From Diphasiastrum complanatum (lineage: Eukaryota; Streptophyta; Lycopodiopsida; Lycopodiales; Lycopodiaceae), in contig CM055096.1 in NCBI GenBank assembly GCA_029204225.1, positions 4,188,014 through 4,252,013 on the forward strand: a stretch of 64,000 nucleotides of DNA. The letters run 5' to 3'. Positions within the stretch are counted from its first letter, which is position 1; each line of letters begins with the position of its first letter. Of this stretch, positions 12,201 through 23,545 are shown one piece after another. A model generated the notes under the pieces. The model made no database searches, was not told the origin of the DNA, and saw only the letters and a list, made by a program, of their open reading frames with translations. Made by a program: the position numbers and the translations under genes.

Positions 12201-14475
12201 GGTTTGTAGTCATTATTTGAGCAGTGATCTAGCAAACAAGTTTATTTCTTTCTTCAGTTTCGTTAGAAAGAATGACTGGTTAATTTTGCTTTTCAGAATT
12301 TGTTTGCAACATATGTAACGTGGTTTACATTTTGCAGGCCATGCACCACTTACAACGGTTCAGCTCCTTTGGATAAACCTTATAATGGATGCATTAGGAG
12401 CTTTGGCTCTTGCAACAGAACCTCCACACTCTGAGTTGATGGATCAACCACCTGTGGGGCGGAAGGGAAAATTCATAAGTAATGAAATGTGGTGGAATAT
12501 TTGTGCTCAGGCAGGTTACCAGCTTAGTGTCCTCAGCATCCTGCAATTTCAGGGGAAAAAGATCCTTGGTCTTGAAGCAGGAAATGCAGAAGACATCCTC
12601 TCTACAATGATTTTTAATTCTTTTGTCCTTTGTCAGGTATATCATCCTTTGCTTGAGTGATGTTACTTCAGTCTAGTTGGTTGCTCCTATGAAATCATTG
12701 ATCCAAGAAAGTAGTTATATTAAAGTGAAATATCTCTCATGTTCATATTGTTGAATCACTTATCAAATCATAAACTGCCAAATAGCTTTTTGTTTTGGCA
12801 CTCCTTAACCAACTAGCTAAAAGCTTCTGAGGAATCCTTAACAAGTATCTGTATATTTGATCTTGCAATTGTCACTCATCTAACATATGGTTTCTTTAAA
12901 TGATTTTAGTATTCTTTTCTTGAGAAAAGCAATGCAGACGAGACTATCTAACACATATTCAAGCATACATATCCCAAAGAACCTCTTCATGCTTCTCAAT
13001 ATCTAAAATTACGCATATACCTCCTTTACTTAGACCCACAGTAATCAGTCAGTCAATCTGCTTGATTCAATTTTTTTTGCCAAGTTTGAATCATCCTGTA
13101 GCAAAATGATTCGAAAAAAACCCAGATTTGTTTAAAATTTTGAAAACAAGTGAGGGTAAAGTGTATTTTTTGAATAGAAATGTTTTCAGCAAGGTCTTAG
13201 CAAGCTGTCATGGACTTTGGTACCCAAAGCAAAAGACCTAATATGAACTATCACGTCCAATCTGTGATATGTCAAGGTTGAGAGGGGATTTTAATATTGT
13301 GTATGGCTTTATTTCTTTCTTAGATAGAAACAGCCAGAAGCAAAGGGGTATTTTTGAAGGGCTCATAATCTCAAACGTTGGTTATCTTTGAGCTTCTAAT
13401 ATATTTTCAAATAGCTCGAGATAACAAGTAAAAGACTCTTATGTGGAGGTAGGAGTGGAAGTTTTCACATATATAATGAATAGGATTAGCGGGATCAACA
13501 GAAAAACACTTTATCTGAATGGCAAGATACCTTGGAAAGTAGCTAGCTTAAATAAGAATAACTACATTGCTGGGAGATATTCTTGCTAAATCTAAGATGG
13601 CTGACATTTCCATACAAGAATTGCTGAATCTGAGATGGCTGACATTTTCATAATTGCTCGAGTATTAGACCTGGCTATGTGGCAAAAGGAAAGAAATTTG
13701 AAGTCACTATAAGCCCGCATTGAAACTGCCTCTCCAAGAAATCAAACAGAAACTAGATGGATTTTTGAAGTTTTTCTCTGGCCCTAAGAGCTGAAATTGA
13801 TATAGTTGGTTCATATGCTGTGGTAATTTTTGGCTCTTGGGTATTTTGCAAGAGAGTAGTGCATTGACTATGTTCAAATAAGTTTTAGAAACCTATGAAT
13901 TCAATTCATAATATATGGCTAGTTTTCTTTTAATAAGCTCCTATTTGGCATTCTGGGGTTTCTGGATTTGTTGAATAGGAGTATAATTCTTGTTTTTACG
14001 ATTTTTGAGGCGAATGATTGTATAAAAGCTATTTTCTGCACAAGACAAGACTTAGCCCATACTCACAAGACAAGACAACTCTCTGCATCTTTTTGCTTAA
14101 CTGTTTGAATTTTCTCGCCTGCAGATTTTCAATGAATTTAATGCCCGAGAAATGGACAAGGTAAATGTTTTCCACAATCTCTTCGGCAACTGGCTTTTTC
14201 TCTTTGTGGTGGTGTTTACATTAACTGTACAAGTCATTTTGGTCGAATCTCTGGGAAAGCTAGCAAACAGTATCCCATTAAATAGAGAGCAGTGGCTGAT
14301 ATGTTTATCAATCGGATCCTTTTCCTTGGTTGTGCATTTGGCTGTCAAAATACTCATCATTTTAAGCAAATACATATGGAACCTGAAGTCCAACCTCAAC
14401 AAGTATGCTATGCACAGAAAAGAATATGAAGCAATAGGAAAGCATTGCAGCAACTGCAATAACTGCAAGGTTTGA
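9223..14475 (+). CDS. P-type IIB Ca2+-ATPase (ACA type)
   Basis: ATP-driven Ca2+ export pump of plant membranes. Proposed exons: 9223-9253, 9442-11369, 11653-11808, 11983-12154, 12338-12636 and 14125-14475. All junctions are GT-AG with matching phases, giving 978 aa. In the model, TGES is near residue 225 and PEGLPLAV near 345 (TM4). The phosphorylated Asp of DKTGTLT is near 388. MVTGDN precedes the first long intron, GDGTND is at 681-686, and TM5-TM6 carry [22 protein letters not shown]7-TM10 follow, so the catalytic core and ten-helix body look complete. The large second exon resembles the intron-poor ACA genes rather than the intron-rich ones. Only about 45 residues precede the GGVE motif, against roughly 100-180 in known ACAs, so a calmodulin-binding autoinhibitory domain is not seen. 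Exon 1 is the least certain part: upstream coding exons could be missed. An in-frame TAG at 9201-9203 limits this frame. Confidence 0.88.
12637..14124 (+). other. Last intron of the Ca2+-ATPase gene
   Basis: 1488-bp intron, donor CAG/GTATAT and acceptor CCTGCAG/ATT. AT-rich; no embedded element recognised apart from imperfect duplicates of 'CTGAGATGGCTGACATTT'-like text near 13590-13650. Confidence 0.8.
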
Positions 14476-14621
14476 GTGTGTGTATAGAGTGGGTTCAACA
14501 AATCTGTCTGATATATTGATTGTTGTGCTTTATGTCCTCATTTGCCCATCGATGTAATATGTATTATAATACAAGACAACAACTCAAATTGGCAGCAAAA
14601 AGATTGTGAATCATGGATAAT

Positions 14622-14627
14622 AATAAA
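14622..14627 (+). promoter_or_regulatory. Possible poly(A) signal of the Ca2+-ATPase gene
   Basis: AATAAA 147 bp after the stop codon in an AT-rich 3' flank. Plant poly(A) signals are loose, so this is only a candidate. Confidence 0.4.
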
Positions 14628-15294
14628 GAATATTTATTCCATCAATGCCAGCATAGACCTCTATTTTACGTGAGCAACTCATTATGTTGTTTTGTCATGC
14701 TTGTGATTTTTGCAAGAATTCAACCTTGTATGTCTGCTATACTTGTTTCATATTGTATACTTTTTGAAGACATTGAATAAATGCAAGTCTATTTTCCAGA
14801 AAGAAGCTCAACAGTCACTATTTATAGACATCATAACACTACATTTCACTAGCAATTTAAACTAATCACAAAATTAAACTGGATCAAATTGCTTATTCAA
14901 AGCTTTGCAGTGATCCATAACTTTTCACTTGCCCACAAATATCATCATTATTTTACGACATTCAATCTATCGTTCAGTTTACAACACATTAATGGTTAGG
15001 AGGATTTCAATTAAGTTTAAAGTATTGGAGGCAAAAAGATTGACAAGAGATGAGTAAAAGAACATTTTGGGAATAACAAACTGAAGACCGAAGTACCAAA
15101 AGTTTGAGCCATCTACTAGCATGAAGCATACATATTTTGTACAACATTGTTGAAGGAAAACTCACACTCATCCTACCATTTCCAAGTATGAAAATGAAAC
15201 CTATGAAATAGGAATAAATCATTAATTAAACAGAGCATTTCTTGATATTTAGCTCTCAACATAAAGGGATTAATGCTTTACCTTGATGCAATGT
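14628..15294. other. Gene-free interval
   Basis: No coding sequence recognised. Its last part, running into AAAAGGAGGATAT at about 15296-15308, looks like the 3' tail and polypurine tract of a copia element. Confidence 0.5.
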
Positions 15295-15308
15295 CAAAAG
15301 GAGGATAT

Positions 15309-16374
15309 TGTTAGGAACATTTTTTTGGAATTGGAGACTAGGAAAAGATCAACTCTACATTGCAAATAGTATAAAAAGGCCAAGCAAACTATTGTGAGCT
15401 TGCATGGGTGGCATGAGGGGTTGTGGCTAGGGTTCATAGTTGTACACGTTCAACATGTAATTTGACATAGACCCCCATGGAGCAACATCATAGACATGGA
15501 TGTTGGATTCACCACAAGTGAAGAGTAGAATTCATGTTGATTGTCGAGTCATGAGAGTGTACATCAGCATTTGAGACCACTCCCTTTTCCTAGGACTGGA
15601 GGATTGCATGCACTCTTCAAGCCTTAAAGCCTCTAATGTTTGATAACACAACAATTGTTGGTAGTTATGTGCAAACCATAAGTGTCTTGTTGTGAAAATT
15701 AGTAAAAGTTATCTATCTTGAGTTTGGGGGTATTTTGACTTTTCCACCCCAAGTACACATCTTAGTAGGTGATTAGGCCAAGTTTAGCTAATGATGTAGC
15801 TCGAGCTAGTGTCGGCTATTTACATTTGGCTTGATGGTATAGGCCTATTGACACTTTCCTATGTGTTGTCATGAAGTCATGTGACCAATCAAAAGTGAAA
15901 GATCCATGAAATTGGTCCAATCATATTCAAGGGTCCTTAACGTCACTAGACCAATCAATTTTAGGAGGAGATATATAAGGGGTCCAATCAAAATGATGTT
16001 GGCTACTCCTCTTTGACCTCGGATTTCTACTTGAGAGAGGAAGAGAGTGATTCCATACTTAGTTTTTTGGAGAGATTTGGAGATTCTACACTTTACACTT
16101 TTGTTGCTTTCTCTCTCTACCCGAGATCTCATAGTTGTATTCTCTCTCAACCCAAGAGCAAGCCATAATTATACTTAGTTTTCCAATTACAAGTTTCCTT
16201 CACATGTGTATGATGAGTGGTGAATGTTTCATGCATGTATTTTGTGCTCTTGCCTTAGAATTGCCAAGCTAGTCTTAATCTATCTTTTTGGTGTTCAATC
16301 TTTGTGCAATCACTCACACTTTAGGAGATCATTCACATAGTTTGGGCTTTCCCCATACGTGTGAAAAGTAAACA
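15309..16374 (+). mobile_element. Copia-type LTR (family D), 1066 bp
   Basis: Begins TGTTAGGAACA directly after a polypurine tract (AAAAGGAGGATAT) and ends GTAAACA directly before TGGTATCAGAGCC. The latter is the classic primer binding site for initiator tRNA-Met. A TATA-like box (TATATAAGG, 15972-15980) fits the LTR promoter. Having internal-type sequence on both sides is unusual for a single insertion. No gag or pol frame survives next to it. An inverted partial copy lies at about 17830-18180. Confidence 0.75.
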
Positions 16375-16387
16375 TGGTATCAGAGCC
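16375..16387 (+). other. Primer binding site of a copia element
   Basis: TGGTATCAGAGCC immediately after the LTR end, complementary to the 3' end of initiator tRNA-Met. Confidence 0.8.
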
Positions 16388-17829
16388 TACCTAAAGGTTG
16401 CATGCAAAGTTCAAGTGTGATGAAAATTTTGGCCTGAAATCTAGATCTTGAAAGTGTAGTTAAATATCTATAACCATCAAGGAGATTTTTGGATCAAAAG
16501 GGATCTAAATCACATTGATTAGATTGTTGAAAATGAAAAATCATCTATCTTGACTTTAGGCTTGCTACAAACTTTTTTCTATGCAAGTATGTTGTTTCAT
16601 AATGTAAATGCCAAATTTGGCCTAGAAGGAACTCGAGCTACATGGGTTTCTTGGTAGTATACAACTTGCATATGTAGACTTAGATATGTCATTAATATGC
16701 TTGTAGAAACTCGTGGCATATCACATGCAATTGTTGTAAGTGAACCATAGTGACATGCAAGGCAAGCACAAAGTGAAATGGACACATGCATGATGATTTG
16801 TACAATTCTAGTTAGAAAAATGACACTTGGTAAAAGTAGGTAAAATGCATGCATGAGATGTGACAAATGTCACTTGGACTCTAGTTTTCACTTTAGATGT
16901 GGATGAAAGGTGGATGGATGTGGTTCTACCTCGAGCTACCTCAAACTCCATAAAAATGTGTAGCTACTCATAATCTTTGATGAAGAACCAAGCTTTGAAG
17001 CTATTTCATGCCATTTTGGATCTACACCATCATTTGCTTGAATATTTGTCTCTCTTTCTCTTTCTAACTCATGTTGATTTGTCTCTCTTTCTCTTTCTAA
17101 CCCATGTTGAGGCTTATGCTCATACATTAAATTCTTGTACTTTTGCTCTCTTGTAATCAAAGCTATCATTATTTGATTCTTAGCATGCTAGATTGTGATT
17201 AAGCCATTAAATTCTGTACTAGATCTTGCTATTCAATCTAGAATCATGTTTTTGTGCTAATCATAAAGCTTAATAAGATCATTCACAGGATCATTACCAC
17301 ACGTGTGAACTTGTTGGGAATTTTTGTCAAGATCCACGCTGGGTATTGTATGGATTTTACTGCTCAGACATGTGTGAGATCAGTCAACTTTGACTTGTTG
17401 ATTTATCTCCAAGGTTGATCCATAATTGGTAGTTGATAGCTTGATAGAAAGCTATTGGAGTCTAGATTGTGTTGCAATTTGTTTCAACCCAATTGGATGT
17501 GTCTTGTAGAAGTTATAGCCATATGAAGTAAGGTGGGTAGGGCACCCAACCTGGTTGGACACACCAAGTTTGACCCATATTTAGCTTGTTTCATCCAAAA
17601 CTCAAGTTAGTGCTTGCCAATTTTGTCTAGGTGAGATCTAGGCATCATTTTGAGGTCATAACCACATAGTTTCATACAAATCCCTTGTATTTGATTCTTT
17701 GTGGATGTTTTGAGTGCTTTACATGTAGAGAAAGTGGCCCAATAGCCATACAGATTCAACTACCCTCACAAAATCAAGATTTCAAGCCAAAAAAAATATC
17801 ACACATGATGCATGCATTCAACACAAAGA
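16388..17829. other. Decayed retrotransposon leader and LTR pieces
   Basis: No coding frames recognised. The stretch 17160-17310 resembles the LTR tail at 16250-16370: both have GATCATTCACA followed by the ACGTGTGAA motif. 17298-17307 is the full palindrome CACACGTGTG. A 33-bp tandem duplication lies at 17045-17110. Confidence 0.5.
17045..17110. repeat. Two tandem copies of a 33-bp unit
   Basis: The unit TTTGTCTCTCTTTCTCTTTC plus TAACnCATGTTGA occurs twice with one or two differences. Confidence 0.9.
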
Positions 17830-18180
17830 CCTTGCAATCGATTGATTTTACAATCTCTCTTGAAAATTCTAAGGCAAGAGCACATATAACATGCATGAAT
17901 CATTCACCATTCAAGATACACATTTGAAGGCAACTTGTGATGAAAAAACTAAGTAAAAAAGTGGCTTGCTCTCGAGTAGAGAGAGAATACAAAAGGTAGC
18001 TCTCCGGTAGAGAGAGTGTGTATGAAAAAAACAATCTGTGTAGAATCTCAAAATCTCTCCAAAAAACTAACTATGGAAAAAGCCTACACTATCTCGAGCT
18101 ACATCAAGAGCTATTTTTGGCTTAATCACCTACCAACATGTGACAAGGGGTGGAAAAGTCAAAGGACTCCCAAAAGTCAT
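17830..18180 (-). mobile_element. Inverted partial LTR of family D
   Basis: The reverse complement matches much of 15720-16280: TTTGACTTTTCCACCCC, then TTAGTTTTTTGGAGAGATTT, then GAGCAAGCC, then GTGCTCTTGCCTTAGAATT in the same order. This is a second, oppositely oriented copy of the same LTR, so at least two insertions or an inversion shaped 15.3-18.2 kb. Confidence 0.75.
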
Positions 18181-18370
18181 GATAGATTATTTTACTATTC
18201 TTCTCGTTCAGTTACTTGTCGAATTCATTAATTGGCTTTTTCATAGTAGATGTGTATTACGGAGTGGTGTCATTGATATTCTCCAACGATGCTCTCAATT
18301 TTGCATTTGTTATTGGCTTTTGCATACCGTTTGCAGTTATGGAAATCCTATTAAAGATGATAGAGGGACT

Positions 18371-18373
<3 letters not shown>

Positions 18374-18458
<85 letters not shown>

Positions 18459-18627
18459 TCCATAGAAGCACTTCCCTAGTCATGTACAAGTAAAGACAGA
18501 CCCCATAGAAGCTCTTCCCTAGTCATGTACAAGTACTTGGAAAGACACACCTCTAGTACATGACTAGGGAAGAGCTTCTATGGAGTCTCTCTTTACTTGT
18601 ACATGACTAGGGAAGTGCTTCTATGGA

Positions 18628-18680
<53 letters not shown>
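18374..18680. repeat. Long inverted repeat (hairpin) capped by (GA)n and (CT)n
   Basis: Left arm 18452-18530 and right arm 18556-18634 are reverse complements with about two mismatches, around a loop of 25 nt. Each arm holds two copies of a unit with CATAGAAGC(A/T)CTTCCC followed by TAGTCATGTAC. Outside the arms, (GA)n at 18374-18455 and (CT)n at 18631-18680 are also complementary, extending the stem to about 125 bp. A transcript would fold into a near-perfect hairpin. It may be a foldback element or a small-RNA precursor; neither is shown. Confidence 0.9.
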
Positions 18681-18682
<2 letters not shown>

Positions 18683-19284
18683 GTGAGCATGCCTATTCTT
18701 TGTCTCTATCTACGAGCCAATGCCACATCACATGCAATGCGATTCTTGATGTTGCATAAATCTTTTCTACTCTATTATGTAGCAAGGTTGCATATATCCA
18801 CCATCTGTAGTGCATATGGTGCACAATAGCTCAAAATAAGTATTAGTGGGTGGAAGAAAGCTATTTGCCATCAACCAAAATATGTGATCAATTTATAGCT
18901 ATGGCTCTTCAAAGTAGCCTCCTCACTACAATAAGTATAACTTCCATCAACCAGGGACGAGCTTATCCCTCAATAGGACTAAGGGTGTAGGCAAGGATCC
19001 CAACCACCCTTCCTTTGTGTAATGGGCACTATGGCTTTTTTTCATTTGACCATTAATAAACAAAATATACATTGGAAAATGAAATCATCATTGGTGCTCA
19101 TTTGGCCTATTAAACAAACTAAGAAAACAGGCATAAAAAGACTCAAGTGCCCATTAGTTCCTTAGATGCAACATTGGAAGAGGGCGGAGAAAGACCTCAA
19201 CGAGAGAGGGGGGGGGGGGGGAGAGATGTCCATTTACTATCATTCTTAAAAAATACACAAGTTTTGGATGAGAAATGGATCTGC
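18681..19284. other. Gene-free interval downstream of the MFS gene
   Basis: Probable 3' flank of the - strand transporter. It contains a G-rich run at 19209-19220. No coding sequence recognised. Confidence 0.5.
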
Positions 19285-20820
19285 TCATGCAAGGGAAGGA
19301 ATTTTGAAAGGAAGCCGATGCAGAGAGCAAATGTCCACGATCATGTACAATGGCGCTCCGGTGCATAATAAGATTGCCTGAGCCCACAACTGAGCATACA
19401 TACCCTGACTCAGCATGGGGAGTAAAAGGCCCATCCAGTAGGTTGCTACAGCACCAGCATTGTTCAGCAAATTGAAAATGGCCCATGCAAGAGGGCCGTA
19501 GTTTTTAAATGAATTCCCGAACATGGCGAACAGGTGACTTGTGATCACTCCCTCAGCTATGCCAAAACTTAGACCTCCCACAAAAGCCAACAAAGGAATG
19601 TCGAAGATTAGAGGCCAGTCTCCTGACTTCTGAGCTATGGTGGCCGATGGGGTTGGGCTGCTGTCTGGGAGTGTTGGGCAGACCATTAGGCCTATGGCAC
19701 TGCAAACAACCCCGATCAGAAAGGTGGGAGTGCTGTAGTGGATAAGATCAGAAAGCCAGCTTAGAAAGAAGGAGCTAGTCGCCTGGCCCAAGCCTGTGAA
19801 AAGCTGGACGGCTCCGATGGCATGGGTGGGCAAAAGCTTTGTGAATTCTGCATTGCGAAAGGCAGGTGCGCTTCCTGAGTAGACAGTAATGGGCAGTAGA
19901 AGAAATAACAGGAGCAAACTACGTAGATAAAAGCTTTGAGATGTTTTTTCCTCGCCTTGGAGAGTTTGAGCTTCGCTCCTACGTGGGGGGTCTTTTATGA
20001 AGCATAGCAGGATGACGCCAATTGTGGCAGAAGCTGCTCCTACTGCAAACATACCTCCATCACTGAGGCGACCAAAGACTAGGAAGGAGGCCAGGTTGCC
20101 TGCAATGCCTGCGAGATAGTAGATACCCCAGAATACCCCTGCGAAAAAGCCTCGCTTGTTCGCAGGAGAGCAGCGCGTAAGGAAGGTACCATGAGCAACC
20201 CATGTGAGGCTAGCGCCAAATCCACACACCGCACTGGCCGTCAGCACCATCCATCGCCGTCCCGGCTGTATCAGCGCTGCAAGATAGACAACATGTGCCA
20301 TTCCTCCAATGATCATTCCTCGTAGCTCTCCCAGCTTTGCCACGATCATTGGAGCGGCCAGAGCTGCAATGCCAAGCGTAGATTGCATCATAAGTAGCGA
20401 CTCGTCTCCCAATTCGTCAGGCAGCACTGATGTCACGTATCCGGAGAGCGCGTTCATGGCGCTGTAGATAAAGAAAAACGACATGGACAATTTCACAACA
20501 GTCACTATAGAGAATTCTTTTTGTAATTCCAAGTAAGAATCAGCTCTATTCTGACCCCCGAAGCTGTGTCCATCCCGCCTGGAAGGATGAGCATTAAGGA
20601 TCTCTTTTTGCTTCCAATCAGACACCGTCGAGCACCGCAGGTTTTGGTGTCTTTCGATATTGTTGTTTTTGCAGCTCCGTGCTTTCTCTGGGGCGACAGT
20701 TTTGTCAATGGCTTGGGGAACCAAAATGTGCAAATGGGTCTGAATATCCGATCCAAGTCCTACACAACTCAAAAGTTCGGAGTGCTGGAGCAAAGGTGTC
20801 TGAAGAGATGGATCAGCCAT
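19285..20820 (-). CDS. UNC93-like MFS membrane transporter
   Basis: Intronless 511-codon gene. About 100 hydrophilic N-terminal residues precede the first membrane helix (around 103-128). Then comes the UNC93 family layout: SGYVTSVLPDELGDESL, a short loop, and GFGASLTWVAHGTFLTR followed by GFFAGVFWGIYYLAGIAGN. After a cytosolic loop (KDPPRRSEAQ) there is a second half with about six helices including FGIAEGVITSHLFAMFG. In plants and animals UNC93-like proteins are multi-pass membrane proteins linked to ion transport or channel regulation; the substrate here is unknown. The start MADPSLQTPLL is the first Met of the frame and fits the family's tail. No truncation or stop is seen. The N-terminus is longer than the core needs, so a later start cannot be ruled out. 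Confidence 0.85.
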   Translation of the reverse strand: MADPSLQTPLLQHSELLSCVGLGSDIQTHLHILVPQAIDKTVAPEKARSCKNNNIERHQNLRCSTVSDWKQKEILNAHPSRRDGHSFGGQNRADSYLELQKEFSIVTVVKLSMSFFFIYSAMNALSGYVTSVLPDELGDESLLMMQSTLGIAALAAPMIVAKLGELRGMIIGGMAHVVYLAALIQPGRRWMVLTASAVCGFGASLTWVAHGTFLTRCSPANKRGFFAGVFWGIYYLAGIAGNLASFLVFGRLSDGGMFAVGAASATIGVILLCFIKDPPRRSEAQTLQGEEKTSQSFYLRSLLLLFLLLPITVYSGSAPAFRNAEFTKLLPTHAIGAVQLFTGLGQATSSFFLSWLSDLIHYSTPTFLIGVVCSAIGLMVCPTLPDSSPTPSATIAQKSGDWPLIFDIPLLAFVGGLSFGIAEGVITSHLFAMFGNSFKNYGPLAWAIFNLLNNAGAVATYWMGLLLPMLSQGMYAQLWAQAILLCTGAPLYMIVDICSLHRLPFKIPSLA

Positions 20821-21083
20821 CTTAATTGTATCTAATTCTACACCAGCTGCTCAGATTTCAACACCTACGTTATTGCAACAACAAAGTGAACCAGATGCAT
20901 ATGGAAAGCTCGTTACTGCAGGTGTTGCCTTAGGAAAGAATGGTGGTAGGTGAGCAAGATCTACTGCTGATGAGGTTGGCACGTGGAGACGTTAAGTAGG
21001 AGAACGCCACAGATGGAGAGAAAGAGAGAGAGATAGAGGGGTTGCTGATCTTCACTTCAGCATGCAAGGATGTCCCACTCTAT

Positions 21084-21096
21084 TCTATATAATACT
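21084..21096 (-). promoter_or_regulatory. Candidate TATA box for the MFS gene
   Basis: On the - strand this reads AGTATTATATAGAA, about 265 bp before the start codon, followed by a pyrimidine-rich (CT) leader at 21012-21040. Its position is reasonable for a plant promoter, but this is unsupported beyond the motif. Confidence 0.35.
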
Positions 21097-23139
21097 AATT
21101 GTCCTACTTTCACCCTACTACTTTCTTCTTTCTTCTCGGCGCATCCAAGAAGCAGAAAAAACAGGAGGATGATGAAGGGATGATGATGCGTGAGTGAGAC
21201 AATCAGCTGTTTCCATTGATCTAACAACATGACATACTAGTGCATAACAAGCTACCCAACACGATCATAAGCTCCCAGCTTCAGCTACAAAGACATTTCA
21301 CTTTGCGTTTGTTTGAGGGTTTCTATGACTTGCACGCATTAATGCTACAATATGTATGGGCAAATGTGAGGATTGTTAATGAAAATCTATGGACAAAGAC
21401 ATTGGCTTGTGGCTTAAAAAACATTGTTAGATTTTGAAAGTTTGACCTTGTCTTTAAAACCAACACTATGTGTTCAAGTTACTCAAGGAAGTTTGTGACA
21501 AGTCAAACTTAAAGGAATCTCCTAAAGATCCAAAGGCTTGATTTAACAATGACATGTTTGGGTCCTTTGTCAGTTTAGAGGCATGCATCCCTCTCATGGG
21601 GACCTTCTTCATCGTTCTTCCACCACACAAGGGGCTGTTGCATCTCACGCAGCTCAAGAGGAGCGAGATTATAATGATCATGTACCTTGGTGAATATTTC
21701 ATCCCCTTTGTCTTGGAAACATATACATGTCTTCAAAAGAAATTTAACATTTTTTGTCATCACGTGCGATGCTTGTTGTGAAACGCCAGGGACAAAGTGT
21801 TACGTTACCATCCGTCATTATATCTTTCTAATATCAATGTATTTCTATTGCATTGCAAAGTTCACAGGCGCTTTCAATTCTTCGACGAGCTCAAACCTAC
21901 TTATAATCAACTCTCAAACACTAGAATTTTGGTTATGAGCTCTCTAATCCAATGAGTTGTGCATGTATTGTCCAAATGAGACGCTCTTTTTCAAATATAG
22001 CATCAACAAAAGTCTTTATTTATTTCAATCAATTCAATAAAATTATGGGTAATTATGCTATTGTTGTTTTCAATCTCTCATTCATTGGATAGCAATACTT
22101 TTCTATGAGTTCAAACATTTTGCGAGAGAGTGCGAGCTTTGCAAGATTTTTTAAATCAATGTCATTAATTGTCAAGACCAATGGTTATGGGTAATTTAAT
22201 GTACCAAATAGGTAGAGTTACAAAGGCTACATCACCATTCTCATTTTGACTACCTTTGTTTGTGTGTCTCAACTTTCCTATAAATAATCTTAAATACCAC
22301 TCCAAAATATAGATAGAGCTTATTGTGATTTGCAAAATAATTTTCATAAAACTACATATGGATTTATAGATATTTATTCATTCTACATGCTCCAATTTTT
22401 TGAACAATGCTTTTGAAAATGGCAGTACAAAATAAACCAAGTATGTTGAGCCTAGGAAAATGGCAACAGAAAGTAAACTAACTAATCATAAATATATCAA
22501 GTCTAGGAAATTGGTATCTGAAAACAAAAGCACATGCCAGCACAACAAATGCTCAAGTACATTGCATCCATAGTCTATTCATCCTCACACTCATCATCCA
22601 CATAAATACAAGCATGAGCACTCTTTTTTTTCAAGGACCTTTTTACAAAATACTCTCTCCCCATTGCTTTTGCTAGTGACTCTACATAAGATGGCAAATG
22701 ACTGGATTATGCAACGCATGGATAAGCGAATCACATCCAATCGAATTAAAAAATGTCTAACTTGTACATATCATTTTTAGAAGTCATCAAAATCCCACTC
22801 ATCAAGATGCTCATCATCATCCTCATCAGTGTTAGCTAGCATTGTTTGCAAAGGGGCAAACAATGATTCTGCATTACAAACTTTTTTAAATTAGTGAAAA
22901 AATCGACAAAATTTGTTCTCGTATTCTAAAAACAATAAACGAAGGGACAAACAAAAACAAACCACATCCCTTCAAGGCCAGATCCAATGTTGTTTGATCA
23001 ATTTATTGCAATGCAATATCGACCTATTAATCTGCAAGCATACAATGTTCCTCCACAGCCCATAAATGATGCAAAAAATGCACTCAAAAAAATGCAAATT
23101 CCAGCTAGAACTCTGGTGACAAACTAATAAAAGTCTCTC
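21097..23139. other. Gene-free AT-rich interval
   Basis: No gene supported. A - strand stretch at about 21575-21763 includes PLVWWKNDEE, faintly like a hAT transposase C-terminus, but too little to call. Confidence 0.5.
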
Positions 23140-23545
23140 GAATGATTCGCGAAACTTTCGCGAAACTCGAATTATTTCTGTTCGAGAATAATTCGTGTTG
23201 GATCAATCAAGCTCTGTAATACAACAAAACGAAACGAGACAAAATCTAGACGAAGACGAAACGAAGCGAAGCAAAGCAAAGCAAAGCGAAGCGAAACTTA
23301 AATGAGCTCTGACATTGATTCATGCTTGAAGCATAGAGATTGCGAAACGAAACGAAAGAGAAGAATTCGCGAAAAAAGATCAATCAGTCTCTGTAACGAG
23401 ACGAGACAAAACAAAACGAAACAAGACGAAATGAAATGAAACGAAACTTAAGTGAGCTCTGAAATTGATTTACGCTTATAGCCAAGTGATTGTGAAGCGA
23501 AACGAAGGAGAAAACAAAGCGAAAGCATTCGCGAACAAAATCAGT
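23140..23545. repeat. CpG-rich CGAAA tandem repeat with TTCGCGAA palindromes
   Basis: Pentamer-like (A)CGAAA / GCAAA / GCGAA arrays dominate 23225-23300 and 23390-23450. They lie in two about 180-bp units that share GAGCTCTGA(C/A)ATTGATT and a following GAAACGAAA stretch. TTCGCGAA-type palindromes punctuate the units (near 23146, 23155, 23366, 23529). CpG content is far above that of the AT-rich surroundings. Confidence 0.8.

Noticed and set aside
21575-21763. hAT transposase-like text PLVWWKNDEE
   Set aside because: Only about ten residues resemble the family and no adjacent conserved blocks were found.
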